This document shows, piece after piece, positions 12,578-26,838 of a stretch of 64,000 bases of DNA. The stretch comes from Diphasiastrum complanatum. Lineage: Eukaryota > Streptophyta > Lycopodiopsida > Lycopodiales > Lycopodiaceae. Both the position numbers and the translations under genes were made by a program. The DNA lies in contig CM055107.1 in NCBI GenBank assembly GCA_029204225.1, positions 19,251,815 through 19,315,814 of the forward strand. The letters run 5' to 3'. The notes beneath the pieces were generated by a model. That model did no database searches. It was not told the DNA's origin and saw only the letters and a list, made by a program, of their open reading frames with translations. Every line of letters starts with the position of its first letter. Positions within the stretch are counted from its first letter, which is position 1.

Positions 12578-12880
12578 ATGAAATAGGTTATTGTAAAGTC
12601 AAAATTGACTGAATATAAGAGAATATAACCATAGATTAAAAAGAGATTGTAATTTATTTAACACATCACAAAATATTCGTTGGAGAGGGGCCCAATAGAA
12701 CTCAAAGTTGGATTTCTTGGGACCCGTATTTGAATTTTGATTCAAAAGACAAGAAAAGAGTCATAGAACAGCACAAAATCTCCTTGTACTTGTGGGAGAA
12801 GAGAAAACAACTGAAAACAAACTGAAAAGATTATTTTGGCACAAAAACTATTCAGAAAAAAGCATACACATGAAGACAAA

Positions 12881-14436
12881 ATGGATAGAATCAAGATCTA
12901 TCTTGAGAATACCAATGGGATCTACACGGAGCTTCCATGACAACATGGTGGCAAAGCTGTTCTTACCAAGACTTTCTTTGAGGATGTTTTGAAAGTCAAC
13001 TGTACAGGGGTGAAGATCTTTGGAATACTGATGCATGAAAATTCTTCATTGGAGGAAGAGGTAGAAGTGCAGCCACTTAAGATTGTTTTTGAAAATGAGA
13101 ACGCGGTGGAGCACAAGAAAAGTGAGAGACAATGACCTTCAATATATGGATTCTTGGATGAGTTGGTAGAATCTCAGAATAGCCCACTGGAGATCTGATG
13201 TCTATTGTAAGGCTAAATCACTTCAATCTTGCATGTGTATACAAAATTTTATGAAGTATACATATTAATATATTAATTTTTTCTTGTTAATTGTTGCAGA
13301 TCGTCAATGTTGATAATGTGGAGGCCCTAACACGAACACCATGAACAAATTTGGCAGAGTCTGTGCATGGTAGCGGGATAGCTGGAGAAAATAGATCTCT
13401 CTCTATGATGACTGTGACAGATCTTGCAAACGCCATTTTGCAAACAGCCAAACAAATTTCATTCAACGAGGGAAGACACATAGGACGTGGTCCTAGTTTG
13501 CAAGATCTTGTTGATCGAGTGTTTTGCAGAGCGAATGCAACACCTCAATCTAGGTTTGTTTAGTGTGTGGTGCAACGTGTTGTGACAAGGACTAATACGG
13601 AAGAGAATCCACAAATGCATGGTGATAGCACACATACTCGAAAGCAGAGTGTTCATGGCAGACGTAGCAGAGTGACTATTGAGGAAGAGCCAGAAATTAT
13701 CGGTGCAGCACAGCAAAATGAGGTCGAGATAGCAGCACAAAATGGAAAAAGAGTTGTTGAGAGAAACGCAAATGATGCACTTTGGGCCATTAGAATATTA
13801 CCACCTAAAAGCAAAGTCAGATGTATGGGATGGCTAGAAGGAAAAGGGAGATGTGACCAAAGATGGCTGGAGGAGAAAAGGGAAAACCCGCTCCTTGTTT
13901 CTTTAGTATGCTACAATACACCGCATGGCAGAAAGGACAATTTATGTACTTTTGTAGCAACAATGTTCAACACACATGGAATCCCTATCTTAGCATCCAA
14001 ACAATACCTGGAATGGCTCCAGGTACTTGGCCAATAGCCATTGACACCCACCTAACAGCTAAGGAGGTCGAGAAACTCAATTTGGCAAGTTTTCATTTGA
14101 AAACTGAAATAGGAGTTCCAACAATGTTGCCACATAACCAGGAAGACACTCAAAATGGGCGCTACAGGTCACATATATCAAAAGAGGCTTTAAAGAGAAT
14201 AGAGTTAGCTGCCAACATGACAACGAGTGGTCTCAACAGAAGTAGTGAGAGCAAAAGAGCATCAAGTTTTTGAGATAAAGACAACTCACTCAAGGATTGA
14301 GGGACGTACGTATAGAGTCATAATTAGCACAAACCCCTCTTGCACATGTCCAAATTTTATATTTCATTCCACAAGAGATAAAAAAAATTTGGCCTGTAAA
14401 CATACGTTTTTGTTTACATGCGGGTGTTTGGATTAG
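12881..14436 (+). pseudogene. Decayed gene with C-terminal SWIM zinc finger
   Basis: A first exon-like frame runs from ATG 12881 to 13132 (MDRIKIYLENTNG start) with one internal TGA at 12938. After an AT-rich gap a second frame opens near 13300, following a GCAG acceptor-like site. It runs with one TAG at 13561 to about 13900, shifts frame to 13863-14273, and shifts again to 14227-14436. The last piece holds a SWIM motif CxCx15CxH (CTCPNF ... ACKH, 14341-14406). SWIM fingers occur in MULE transposases and in plant nuclear proteins. No DDE transposase domain is visible upstream, so I cannot say which. Two stops and two frameshifts make it a pseudogene. Confidence 0.6.
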
Positions 14437-14670
14437 ATCACAACCATAGCATGTACATACACCAACCCATGTTGTCAAACATTGAGGTCTTTAGGGTGCT
14501 ATCTCATGCACGATTGCTATGAAAATTTCCTTTATTGACATTTCTATGTATTGATGAGGTTGTATTTCATTGATATTTGTCAATGCAACAATTTCTCTTC
14601 AAAAAAAAATATTCGACTGTCCAAACATTGTGCATGTGGATCTGACTGTATTGTTACATATTCAAATTAA

Positions 14671-15290
14671 GTGTGTTAGATTTTTTTACCTGAATCTTAC
14701 ACGTAGAATTGTACTCCAATAGTGTGGAAAGAAGCCAATTTGAGAAATATATTTACATTACTTTTTATATTTGCCACAATGATAGAAAATGTCTGTTTTA
14801 ATGTTTTACCTTAATGCTACAAGTAGAATTGCATTGCAATAGTGTGGTAGGAAACGCCATTCGGTAGGCACTGTGTAAGATAGGTATCTATCATCTTTTA
14901 TGGTACTGTAAGACTTTATAACCACTGTAAGGTATCTATCATCATTTATAGCCACTGTTAGATTTTTTTACCTAAATTTTACGCACAAAATTTTATGGCA
15001 ACAGTGTGGAAAGAAACCAATTGAGAGCCACTCTACATGAGGAATATATCATCTTTCTTGGAAGTGTCCATGTTCACAATATTTTTTGTATTTACCATTT
15101 TGATAGTATTTTGGTATATTGATACATATGCACAATGATAGAAAATGTTTGTTTTATTTTTTTACCTGAATGCTATGGATGGTGGCCTTGGCATTCATCA
15201 ATACTATGATAGGAAGCCAATTCGGTAGTCATTGTGTATGATAGCTATCTACCTTCTTTTATGACTGTGCACAGGTTGACATAAATTCTT
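14671..15290. repeat. Degenerate tandem repeat, about four units
   Basis: A motif beginning TTTTTACCTGAATGCTAC recurs near 14684, 14803, 14965 and 15155. It is followed by AGTGTGG...AGGAAGCCAATTCGGTAG and then a TATCTATCATCTTTTATG-like segment. Unit spacing varies from about 120 to 190 bp because of indels. It looks like an old, decayed satellite-like array rather than coding sequence. Confidence 0.6.
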
Positions 15291-16532
15291 TTTTTTACCA
15301 TTCTGGTATTATTGTACAATATTGCATCACATAAGAGTCACATGTACTTAAAACTTAGAACAGCGCAACTCTTCAATTATTCTACATAGTGCTCACTTTT
15401 CCATGCTCGCTCGAATGGATACTGGCTTGCTTTTTCGTGCTCGCCAAAAATCTATATTCGACAAGATGGAGGGGCACACACAATGCATCATCTCGCAAAA
15501 AAAATTGAAAATGAAAAGAATGTTGTGCCACATACCACAGGGAGGGGGAGGATGACTAAGTAGATCATCAATCGCCCGCTTTGAGCATCATCCACACGTC
15601 TCAACCCCAAGCCACCACCCAAATTGTCAGTTGCCCCATCAATGACGAGATAACCCACTAGTATATATAAATAGAGAGAGAGTGTGTGTGTTTTTGCCAT
15701 CAAAAATGTCACGCTGCTCACATATCTCACTGAGATCTTGTAACTCAGCTACAAAAGTACTCTCAACAATTTTCCAATCCCACTTACCTCTAATTACATA
15801 ATTTCTCCCACTAAATCAACCCCTCTCTGATCCTAGTACTTAAACTAAGATTAGGTTGACCCAATATAGAACTCTCAAACTTAAATTTTGATCAAACTTA
15901 CTTCTATTCCAATCTTTTACTACACTACTTATAGATAATAATTCAAATTTCAAACATGTTCTAGATACAGATTGTCCACACAATCCCTAGAGAATTCTTC
16001 TTTTTCGAAAAGTTCCAATTAGGTATCTTCTCTGAATCTATCTGAAATTACTTTCAAACCAAATCTCATTTCTATACCACAGTTGGTTCTCTTCCAAAAA
16101 CTATGCAACCTACAAATTCTCAAATAGAATTTTATCCCACCACTTCACCCCTCCTTTAAAGAAATTATAAATTTCAATAAAAGTTAACTGGAAAGATGAT
16201 ATATGAAAATAGTTAAATCCAAGAAAAGTCAATAATAAGTGCTTCCACTAAAAGATTCACTCTATTACAAACAGAACTTTTCGTTCAAACATTTTCAACC
16301 CGAGTGATAGAAACTACCATTCCATCGAAATCCATTTATGCACAAAGAGATATTCTAGGTTTAAAAAATTGAAACACTTTAACCTTAAAATTTGTTTGAA
16401 TTCCAAGTCTATTCACACAAGTAGTAATTTATATGACATAAAAGTCTTTCAGAAGAATAAGGTCATGCTGGAAAGAATTCATATAAACTAGTTTGATGTC
16501 TTATATTCAAGAAATTACTAAGAAGTAAAGGA
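15291..16532. other. AT-rich unassigned DNA flanking copia A
   Basis: No gene is recognised. This DNA and that after 21525 form the original insertion site of copia A: AAGGA at 16528-16532 is its left target-site duplication. Confidence 0.6.
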
Positions 16533-17223
16533 TGTGAAAAGTACAGTACTAAGGACCATAAATGGATCTTCGAATGATCCACAAGGTGATTGTATGCTTG
16601 TTAAACAATCTATCAGAAACTAGTCATCAGAAAACAAGATCTAGTTTAGCAGCTTGATAGGAAACAAGTAGAGACAATCAAAGCATTGATCAAATAGTAT
16701 AATCCAACTCCACACGTGTGGAAATAAGGCTGTAGTACGGCCTGTAGACAGTGTTTACAAAGTGCCAAAGCTGGGTTTCATTGGAAATCAAGAATAATCA
16801 CCATACAATGAGAGGAAACTCGAGTTTCTCCTTGAGGCTCCAAAAAGTTTCTATCTTCTCACTATGGAGAATGGGAATACATAGTAAAACACACTTCCTT
16901 TGCAAAGTTAGGTGAAAATCCAGCATGTAATAAGGAAGTAGACTCCACTTTCTTGCCCTAATGTAAAAACCCTAGCCTAGATCCAAGAGTCATGCTTGGT
17001 AGGTGCATGGTAGGTACAAATCTCATCGTAAATCATGGTCTAGATCCTACAAAGTAGGAATCACTACCAAATAGACACACTCACTCCTCTTGACTCGTGG
17101 TAACCTACTTTAGGTGTGTATGTACAAGTGGCACTTTGGCCATTCAAGTAACCAACAAACAATATTGACAAAATATACAATATTCTACATGGCTAGATTT
17201 GCCAATGTAGGCAATTTTTCACA
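16533..17223 (-). repeat. copia A 3' LTR (691 bp)
   Basis: Begins TGTGAAAAGTACAG and ends TTTTTCACA on the plus strand. It is next to a polypurine tract (GAGGAGGAG on the minus strand, at about 17224-17232). It is 11 bp longer than the other LTR because it keeps a segment near AATAGTATAATCCAAC that is deleted there. Confidence 0.95.
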
Positions 17224-17628
17224 CTCCTCCTCAAATCTAGCCTTGGAGATCACAATGCTTTTATCAATAACTCCAATTGAAGATCTAAGCTTGACAAATG
17301 AATCTTTAGGTAAAGGTTTAGTAAACAAATCAGCCAAGCAACTTGATGATGGCACGTGTTGGAGCTTGATCTCTTTAGCTTGCACTTTTTTCCTCACGAA
17401 ATGATGAGCAATTTCGATGTGTTTGCTCCTTGCATGGAATGTAGGATTAGTTGCAAGTGATTGGGCTGATTGGTTGTCACAATAGATGATAGGGATCTCC
17501 TCCTCCATGACATGAAGCTCCACCAATAGCCTTTTGAGCCACAAGACCTCCTTGCATGTTGATGTCAAGGCCTTGTTTCGGATTCTGTGGAAGATAGGGA
17601 GATGGTATCTTGCTTTTTGGAAAGCCAT
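17224..17628 (-). pseudogene. copia A RNase H, frameshifted
   Basis: The frame contains the copia RNase H landmarks KEVLWLKRLL, IIYCDNQSAQSLA, HARSKHIEIAHHFVR and ADLFTKPLP. RNase H degrades the RNA strand of the RNA/DNA hybrid during reverse transcription. The upstream part, ending SLSSTESE, lies in the preceding RT frame. A frameshift near 17570 separates the two, so the catalytic domain is split. Confidence 0.9.
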
Positions 17629-18300
17629 GATACTACTCCATCACATAGAAAGGTGGAAAAGGCACTTGTTAATCTTCTATCCTCTTTGTCACCTGCAAAA
17701 TCCGAGTCACTATAGGCTCTTAAGCCAAGATTAGTTCCTCTATACAAAATACCAAAATTCTTAGTGAATGAAATGTATCTAAGAACTCTTTTGGCCATCT
17801 TCCAATGTGAAACTAGAGGACTTTGCATGAATTGGCTTAACTTTCCAACACTATAACTAAGATCAGGTCTAGTTATAGTTAAATAGATCAAGGAGCCAAT
17901 AAGCCTTCTATATAATGTGATGTCCTCAAAGGATGCTCCATCACAACCAATAGATGCTTTTACATGTTGATCCATTGGTGTCTCAATGCCTTTACAATTC
18001 TTCATTCCAAATCTATCTAGAATGGATGTAGCATATTTAGATTGACAAATGAAGCTAAAATCACATCCTCTAATAACCTCTATTCCAAGAATGAAGCTCA
18101 ATAGGCCGAGATCTACCATCTTAAACTCTTTTGCTAAAGCAATTTTTACATCTCTAATTCCATCTAGATCATTACCACTCAAGATAATGTCATCTACATA
18201 CAAAACAAGAATAATGATCATGCCATCATGAAAACTTATATACAATGATGGATCATAGGCACTCATTACAAAATTGATGGAAATGAGAAAAGAGTTTAGC
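17565..18300 (-). pseudogene. copia A reverse transcriptase, internally deleted
   Basis: The C-terminal RT half is open, with LVLYVDDIILSGND (YVDD active site near 18190), KMVDLGLLSFILGIEV, TRPDLSYSVGKLSQFM and KRVLRYISFT. Upstream, the reading jumps directly from KYNQDGSIS (end of the preceding frame) to PRACYSRLNSFLISI. The homologous copia B has over 100 codons between these points, including QLDLTNAFL with the first catalytic Asp. That block is deleted here and the frame is lost. This alone removes RT activity. Confidence 0.9.
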
Positions 18301-20671
18301 CTAGAGTAACATGCTCTAGGTGCTTGCTTATTGATCCATCTTGATTATACTTCAATCTAAACACCCACTTGCAATCAAGAGCTTTCTTCCCTTGAGGAAG
18401 ACCCACAAGATCCCAAGTATGATTCTCAATAAGAGCATCATACTCTACTTGCATAGCATCCATCCAACTTTTAGACTTACAAGCATCTTCATAGCATGTT
18501 GGCTCATCTAACATTGAAGTAAGAAAGGTGTAAGATGTGAAAGATGATGAGCCTTCCCTTTGATCACCTTGACCATCATAGGTGAGCCTCAATGGCTCGG
18601 ATCTTGCCCTTGTAGATCTTCTTGGAGTTCTTGCATCTTGAGGTGGATCCTCAAGTTCTTCTTCACTTGGAAGATCCTCCCTCATCCTAGCATGATCCTT
18701 GGCATCAAGATGATTAGTAGCATTATCATCCAAATCACAAGCATGTCCTTCATAAAAAATAACATCCCTACTCACTATCACCTTGCTAGTGATGGGATTG
18801 AAGACTCTATAACCTTTGCTATTCTCACCATATCCCACAAAGATCCCTTTGATGGATGTTGCATCATCCTTCCGTCTCTTATCCAAGGATTGGTGTACAT
18901 AGCAAGTGGATCCAAAAACTTTGAGATCCTTGAGATTGGGCTTCTCTCCAAATAGAGCTTCAAATGGTGTGATTCCTCCAATGGCTTGGTTTGGCAATCT
19001 ATTGCACAAATAGTTAGCACAAGTTATTGCTTCACCCCAAAATGGTTTGGATAGAGAAGCATCTAGCCTTAAGGCCTTAGCACACTCACAAAGAGATCTA
19101 TTTCTTCTCTCACTCACTCCATTTTGTTGAGGGGTGTATGGACATGACAACTCCCTCTTTATGCCATTAGAACTACAAAAGTCAATCAACTTATTGGAGA
19201 TATATTCACCTCCATTATCACTCCTTAACACCTTAATCTTGGTACTAAGTTGATTTTCTACCAAAGTCTTGGACTTTACAAAAGAATCAAACACCATTGA
19301 TTTGCTAGACAAGAGGTACATCCAACAAAATCTAGAATAGTCATCAATGAGAATTACATAGTACTTGGCACCACCACTAGACTCATGTGAGAAACTATGA
19401 ACATCCAAATGGATGAGTTCAAGAGGAGAGTTTGATCTTGATGTAGATCTTGAGAAGGGTAGTTTGTGAGCCTTTGAGAGGCTGCATGCTTCACATCTCT
19501 TCCCACACTTTGACAAATGCTTGGGGAGTCCAACTGCAAGCTCCTTTGCAACCATAGATTCCATGGCTTTGTAGTTGGGGTGGCCCAACCTTTTGTGCCA
19601 CAGTTCTATCTTTGATAGCTCCACCTTTGCCAAGTTAACACTCTCCACTGCAATATTAGAATCAAGCTTAAACAATCTACCTTGATTAAAGCCTTTGGCT
19701 ATACATTCATCATTTCTGAGGATGGAACAAACTCCATGCTTAAATTGTACATCTAGGCCATTATCCATTAACTGGCCAACACTAAGCATATTCTTGGTTA
19801 ACTTAGGAACATAAAGAACATTATCAAGATTCATCCTTTTGGATGATCCCACATACAAGGTAATTGTTCCTATTCCACTTATCTTACATTCTTGACTACT
19901 TGCAGTATAGATTGATCTATTTAAGTCATTGTAAGAAAGTAAGGTGGAGAATATGTCCTTTTGATATGTCATGCGGGAACTTGACCCACTATCATTGGTG
20001 TTGCTCTTGGATGATGGTGGTTTGTTGGAAACCATCAAGGATGACTCTTCATCCTCCTCCTCCTCCTGATGTGCAATATTGCTTTGTTTGCTCTCTTGTG
20101 CCTTCTTCTTCTTGAGACATTCTGATGCAAAATGTCCTTTCTTTCCAAAGAAAAAACATTTGTACTTGGACTTGTCTTTGATCTTGCCCTTTGAGCTTGA
20201 AGCCTCATCCTCCTCCTTGGTCTCCTTGAAGTGTTTCTTCTTGCCATTGGTCTTCTTCTTGCTTTTGAATGAGAAATTAGCTTTCTCATCACCATCCTAC
20301 AGAGAAATAGCATTCATTCTTGCATTGGTATGCAACATCCTACACTCTTCAACTACTAATACACTGTGTAGCTTTTCTATAGTAGGCAAAGTGTCTTGGA
20401 TTGCAAAGCTTTGGACCAAATTTGTAAAGCCACTCCCTAGACCATTGAGGACAATCTGAACAAGCTCACTATCTTGAATCTTCTCTCCAATGGAAGCTAA
20501 CTCCCTATTGAGAGACTTGATTCTAAGCACATCATCTTGTGCACTCTCATCACTCCTCTTCATGCTTTGTAGAATCTGATTCCTAAGCATGAGAACCCTT
20601 GAAGTGTTACTAGACTCATAGATAGATTTTAAAGATTCCCAAGCCTCTTTAGCACTCTTACAGATGCCCAC
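18296..20671 (-). pseudogene. copia A gag-protease-integrase polyprotein part
   Basis: One frame runs from 20671 to 18296, interrupted once by TAG at 20294-20296. In order: gag (KEAWESLKSIYESSNTSR), zinc knuckle CFFFGKKGHFASEC (second Cys changed to Phe), and protease NDSGSSSRMT (His of the usual SSHMT changed to Arg). Then gag-pre-integrase HKRLGHPNYKAME ... CEAC, and the integrase core with IHLDVHSF, VLRSDNGGEY and QQNGVSERRNRS. The integrase catalytic residues look intact. The gag N-terminus upstream of 20671 seems truncated; only about 170 bp separate it from the PBS. Confidence 0.9.
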
Positions 20672-20827
20672 ACGTGTGAACAGTATGGATTTTGATCCTG
20701 AAAAAGTTTGGGATCAAATCCCCTCACCAAAACGTGGATACCAGCTCGCCCTTCCAATACTAGCTTTTTGCACCAAAAGCTGCTAAAACTGGATTAGATT
20801 CAAACACAGATCAATGGCCTTGTACTT

Positions 20828-20840
20828 GGCTCTGATACCA
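20828..20840 (-). promoter_or_regulatory. copia A primer-binding site
   Basis: The plus strand reads GGCTCTGATACCA, so the minus strand reads TGGTATCAGAGCC. This is the standard plant LTR-element PBS pairing with initiator tRNA-Met, and it directly abuts the 5' LTR. Confidence 0.95.
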
Positions 20841-21520
20841 TGTGAAAAGTACAGTACTAAGGACCATAAATGGATCTTTGAATGATCCACAAGGTGATTG
20901 TATGCTTGTTAAACAATCTATTAGAAACTGGTCATCAAAAAACAAGATCTAGTTTAGTAGCTTGATAGGAAACAAGTAGAGACAATCAAAGCATTAATCA
21001 AATAGTATACACGTGTGGAAATAAGGCTGTAGTACGGCCTGTAGACAGTGTTTACAAAGTGCCAAAGCTGGGTTTCATTGGAAATCAAGACTAATCACCA
21101 TACAATGAGAGGAAACTCGAGTTTCTCCTTGAGGCTCCAAAAAGTTTCTGTCTTCTCACTATGGAGAATGGGAATACATAGTAAAACACACTTCCTTTGC
21201 AAAGTTAGGTGAAAATCCAGCATGTAATAAGGAAGTAGACTCCACTTTCTTGCCCTAATGTGAAAACCCTAGCCTAGATCCAAGAGTCATGCTTGGTAGG
21301 TGCATGGTAGGTACAAATCTCATCATAAATCATGGTCTAGATCCTACAAAGTAGGAATCACTACCAAATAGACACAACCACTCCTCTTGACTCGTGGTAA
21401 CCTACTTTAGGTGTGTATGTACAAGTGGCACTTTGGCCATTCAAGTAACCAACAAACGATATTGACAAAATATACAATATTCTACATGGCTAGATTTGCC
21501 AATGTAGGCAATTTTTTACA
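20841..21520 (-). repeat. copia A 5' LTR (680 bp)
   Basis: Starts TGTGAAAAGTACAG. Ends TTTTTTACA where its partner has TTTTTCACA. It carries an 11-bp deletion relative to the 3' LTR plus scattered substitutions. The right TSD AAGGA follows at 21521-21525. Confidence 0.95.
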
Positions 21521-21525
21521 AAGGA

Positions 21526-23340
21526 TTCATTAAGAAAGTGAGAAATAGATTTGAGGACCTCTGATTTTGTACATAATGAGATACCACATTGGAATCTAGA
21601 TTAAACCTCAAAATTTTCAAAATATCCCACATTTGATCGAATGGTTTCTTTTTTCCCATATCGCGACTAGGTACTAAAACATACCATCAATCATCAGATC
21701 TTTACAGTCTTAGAAATTTCTTTCCAAAATTACTGATGTCCCATACCATCAGCTTTTCCTTCCAGAAAACCTTAACTGTCTTACTTGATATTCTAGAGAT
21801 CCAATGATCATCTAGTTGTCCTATAATCCATATAAGATAATATCATTTGTTTTCAAAAACTGGAGAATCCATTCATTTAGATGATTGGCATGCCTATCAG
21901 ATAGATACTTCAAATCCACATCTGATCTTGTGATTTAAACAGAAAAATTAACATGGTCTACATTACATTTTTGATCCTTCTAGGTTAGTGATAAGTCTCG
22001 AAACGCTACTGATGCATCAAATCTAGGGACAAGCTTCTGTCAACTAACAGATCCAAAGTAATCCACGTACCTGATTCTTCTTCTAACATCACAATCGATA
22101 TCCAAAACTACGGATAACTCAATAGTCACAAAGATATCAATTATTAATTCAACTAAATGAATTTAATCCAAGAAATTAATATCTGGTATTAAACAATTAT
22201 TTATTGGGATTACCAAAATCCTAACTGCAAAATACATTTCCTGATCACACTTACTACCACTGATGTCCACTCTTCTTCCCTCAGAATTTTCAGTTCCCTG
22301 AAAATCTTTCAGCTAAAGTATCAAGAAGACGTAACGACATTAGTAAATGTTTAGAAAAATAATTACTATAGGAAAAAGTCTGAAACAATTTCATTTCTAT
22401 CCTATACCTGGGCTGGATAACCAATACCAAAAAATCATCTACTAGTATGAAAACACTACTAATCTGATCTTTTAAATATAATTCACTGAAAATGAAATCA
22501 GTTTTTTATTAAATACTATTATTTCGATTTTTTCAATAAAATTGGAATGTTCTCCCTTTTCACTCACTCTTAAAAAAATAATCGGTATTCCACAGATTTG
22601 AAAAGAAGAAAATTGAAAAAACACAATTTAACTCCATTTACTAGGAGTACCAATACTCCAGAGTTAATTGGTTTAAATAGCATCGTACCAAGGAATCGAA
22701 TTCCTAGACCAGGTATATGCCTGAGAACTATACCATTCTTCCTTTTACGTCAAGATCGGCTTAAAAAATTCATTTCCAAAATCGATTATTATAGCTTAAC
22801 CAAAGGTCCAACAATATTAAAGTTCCCAAGATAAACAGGCTTAGCAAAAAATGTCAAAGTGATGAAGCCCAAAAACATGCATATTGTTCCTAGAGAAAGG
22901 AAATCCAAATTCTGTCAACTCCCTATACGGGAAGCAATACAAAATCCAAGGCTAAATTTTGACAATCAAACACCAAGAAACCGAAATTTCTATAACTGGG
23001 TGTTAGTAGCTCAAATTTATGGAGTTGTTCAAGAAACCCGATTTCATTCCAACTCAAAACTACCAAATGTCCAAAATGCTTTCCAAGCCTTGATTAACTG
23101 GCACGTAATAGCACTGATGCAAACAATCAGCCAATTCACAAAATTGCCGACCCCTCATCATGCATGAAACTAGCTCAAACACCATGCACTCGTTTGCCTA
23201 AAAGCTAAAAAAGTAAGAGTTTGTTGTGGGTATTTCATGTATACAAATAAATAAGCGGGTCCCACCACTTAAAATATTGTTGGCCAAGCCTTGCCTAGTG
23301 GGCGTCGCCACAGTACAGTAGAATAATAAGTGCAAGGCAT
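21526..23340. other. AT-rich unassigned DNA
   Basis: This continues the insertion site of copia A. Open frames of 78 and 102 codons at 22598-22834 and 22859-23167 have no recognisable domain. I see no supported gene. Confidence 0.55.
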
Positions 23341-25056
<1,716 letters not shown>

Positions 25057-25148
25057 TGAGTTTTTCTCTCTCTACGAGTGCTTCGGTTGAGTTTTTCTCT
25101 CTCTACGAGTGCTTCGGTTGAGTTTCTCTCTCTCTACGTTCCTCTACG
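25057..25148. repeat. Short tandem repeat, about 33-bp unit
   Basis: GAGTTTTTCTCTCTCTACGA followed by GTGCTTCGGTT occurs two and a half times in tandem. The last unit is truncated at the start of a family G LTR fragment. Confidence 0.75.
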
Positions 25149-25149
25149 T

Positions 25150-25880
25150 CAATGAAAAAAAGAGTACAATCAATGGAAATGGAACATTGATTCATGTGGA
25201 TAGGACACATGAGACCTAGCAAGGGAGATCCCTATGGCTCACATTCACAAGGAAGCTAGAAGCTCTCACTTGCAAATGAGCCAAAAGATTCACAAAATGA
25301 TGTCTCTTGCCTAGTTATAGACAATGCTTGCCTAGTTATAGACAATGCTCTTACTTAACTAAACATAACTATCTTCAAGGATAGTTAACCCTTGTTAAGC
25401 ATTATTTAGCCTACATTGGGCCCTTAATGGCCTATTATCCTCATTAATTACTTTGAAGGGCCTAAAGAGAGAACCGCCTTGTTCTTAAGGCTAATAGCTC
25501 CTTTTGGGCCTACAAAGCTTACAATGGATATTTTGATGCATCGATAAGCATGGATGTACTAAAAGTACATGACACTCCCCTTACTTAAAAATTTTTGTCC
25601 TCAAAAATGAAGGCATCTGCCTAGTAGCTCTAGGGACCTTTTCAAATTGTATTAATGAAGAATGTCATTTCCAACAGCTTCATGGTAATAGTTGTGGCCA
25701 CTATCAAAATATTGAAAAAATCTATCTAATGTTGTGAGTAGGGGTCCTAAAAATGCCAAAGATGAATTAAGCTCTTTTGGCTTAATAAAGACCCATCTTA
25801 GAATAAAATATTCAAGGTAGGTACAAGTAGAAACTCGAGCTACCATAGGAATTGCCATTTCTACTTTGCATGTCACATAT
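25150..25880 (-). repeat. Family G fragment: partial 3' LTR and internal end
   Basis: 25150-25574 matches the LTR of element G from within (AATGAAAAAAAGAGTACAAT) to its end GTACATGACA. A 21-bp piece (TTGCCTAGTTATAGACAATGC) is duplicated in tandem. The following CTCCCCTTACTTAAA is the minus-strand polypurine tract, as at 44815 in element G. Minus-strand internal sequence continues to about 25880 and holds only a 74-codon frame I do not recognise. Confidence 0.75.
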
Positions 25881-26315
25881 AATGCATGAAAAGACTAGGT
25901 GGCACAATTAGACATAGTGAGGGTGGCTTGAATAAGTGTAGATAGCTTGAGAGGTGGATTCACAACTCCAATTCAACTCAAAGAAGGAGGAGATTTCATG
26001 GATCTATATATATGTGATGTAGTCTCATTGAGAAAATGATGAAATTTGTGTGTAATGCAAATTTGGAGACAAGCTCTTTGTGCCCTCTCTCTCTACTCGA
26101 GTTTTGTGCTTTCATATTCTCTCTCTAGCCGAGTTGAGACATTTATTATGCTTAGTTTCATGTTTTGTTGACAGATCTTGCTTGTAACACAATAATATTT
26201 CTTGTATGACCAGCTTTCCTATTGTCAATCAATGCTAGTCTGATCTTTATGGTATTATTGGGCGTAGGAGATCAAAATTACATGTGTAGGACATCCCACA
26301 CGTGTGAATTCAACA
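25881..26315 (+). repeat. copia H 5' LTR (left end uncertain)
   Basis: The segment ends CACACGTGTGAATTCAACA directly before a canonical PBS at 26316, so it should be a 5' LTR. I could not find the matching TG start or a second copy; the left boundary is approximate. Confidence 0.55.
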
Positions 26316-26328
26316 TGGTATCAGAGCC
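26316..26328 (+). promoter_or_regulatory. copia H primer-binding site
   Basis: TGGTATCAGAGCC, complementary to initiator tRNA-Met, immediately follows the LTR end CA. Confidence 0.9.
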
Positions 26329-26838
26329 TACCTAAGATTTACAAGCAAATCTAATCAAAAAGTTTGCAAATTTGATCAGATTTCAAGCTAGGAATTGTCT
26401 AGATTCTACTTTGTAGCTAGTTTGCAGTTTTCTGGTGATTTAGAGCTTCAAACCACTTTGAATGGTCCAGATCAGGTACTATACGAAATTTCACAAAAAT
26501 CATCCAGAAGTTGACCAATCTCATCTATATGTGATTTAGACAAAATTTATAGGTTCTAGGCAAATTTTTCATACAAATAGATTGTATTTGAGTCAATTTG
26601 ACATTTTTGGAATATTTCACACGTGTCAAATTCAGAGAAGCATAACTTTTGCAATACTTCATCTTTTTTGATGATTCAAATCTTGTTTTAGAGAGATTGT
26701 CAAGCTAGTGAGATCTATCACATAGTTTTTTTTTGCTTTGTCTTACATAGGATTTGGTTTTTTGCCCTTGATTGGTTCCTATAGTGAGAAGATAAACAAA
26801 TTTTTTTCATCCATCTTTTTTTATTTCCATCATTTTTT

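Larger units (their letters stand above)
16533..21520 (-). mobile_element. copia A: complete Ty1/copia element
   Basis: The element is bounded by LTRs at 16533-17223 and 20841-21520. Both are flanked by the target-site duplication AAGGA (16528-16532 and 21521-21525). It reads on the minus strand: 5' LTR, initiator-Met primer-binding site, gag, protease, integrase, RT, RNase H, 3' LTR. This is the Ty1/copia domain order. It carries one gag stop, damaged zinc-knuckle and protease motifs, an RT deletion and an RNase H frameshift, so it is not autonomous. Confidence 0.95.

Noticed and set aside
22598-23167. Two ORFs of 78 and 102 codons
   Set aside because: No recognisable domain, AT-driven codon use and no gene context.
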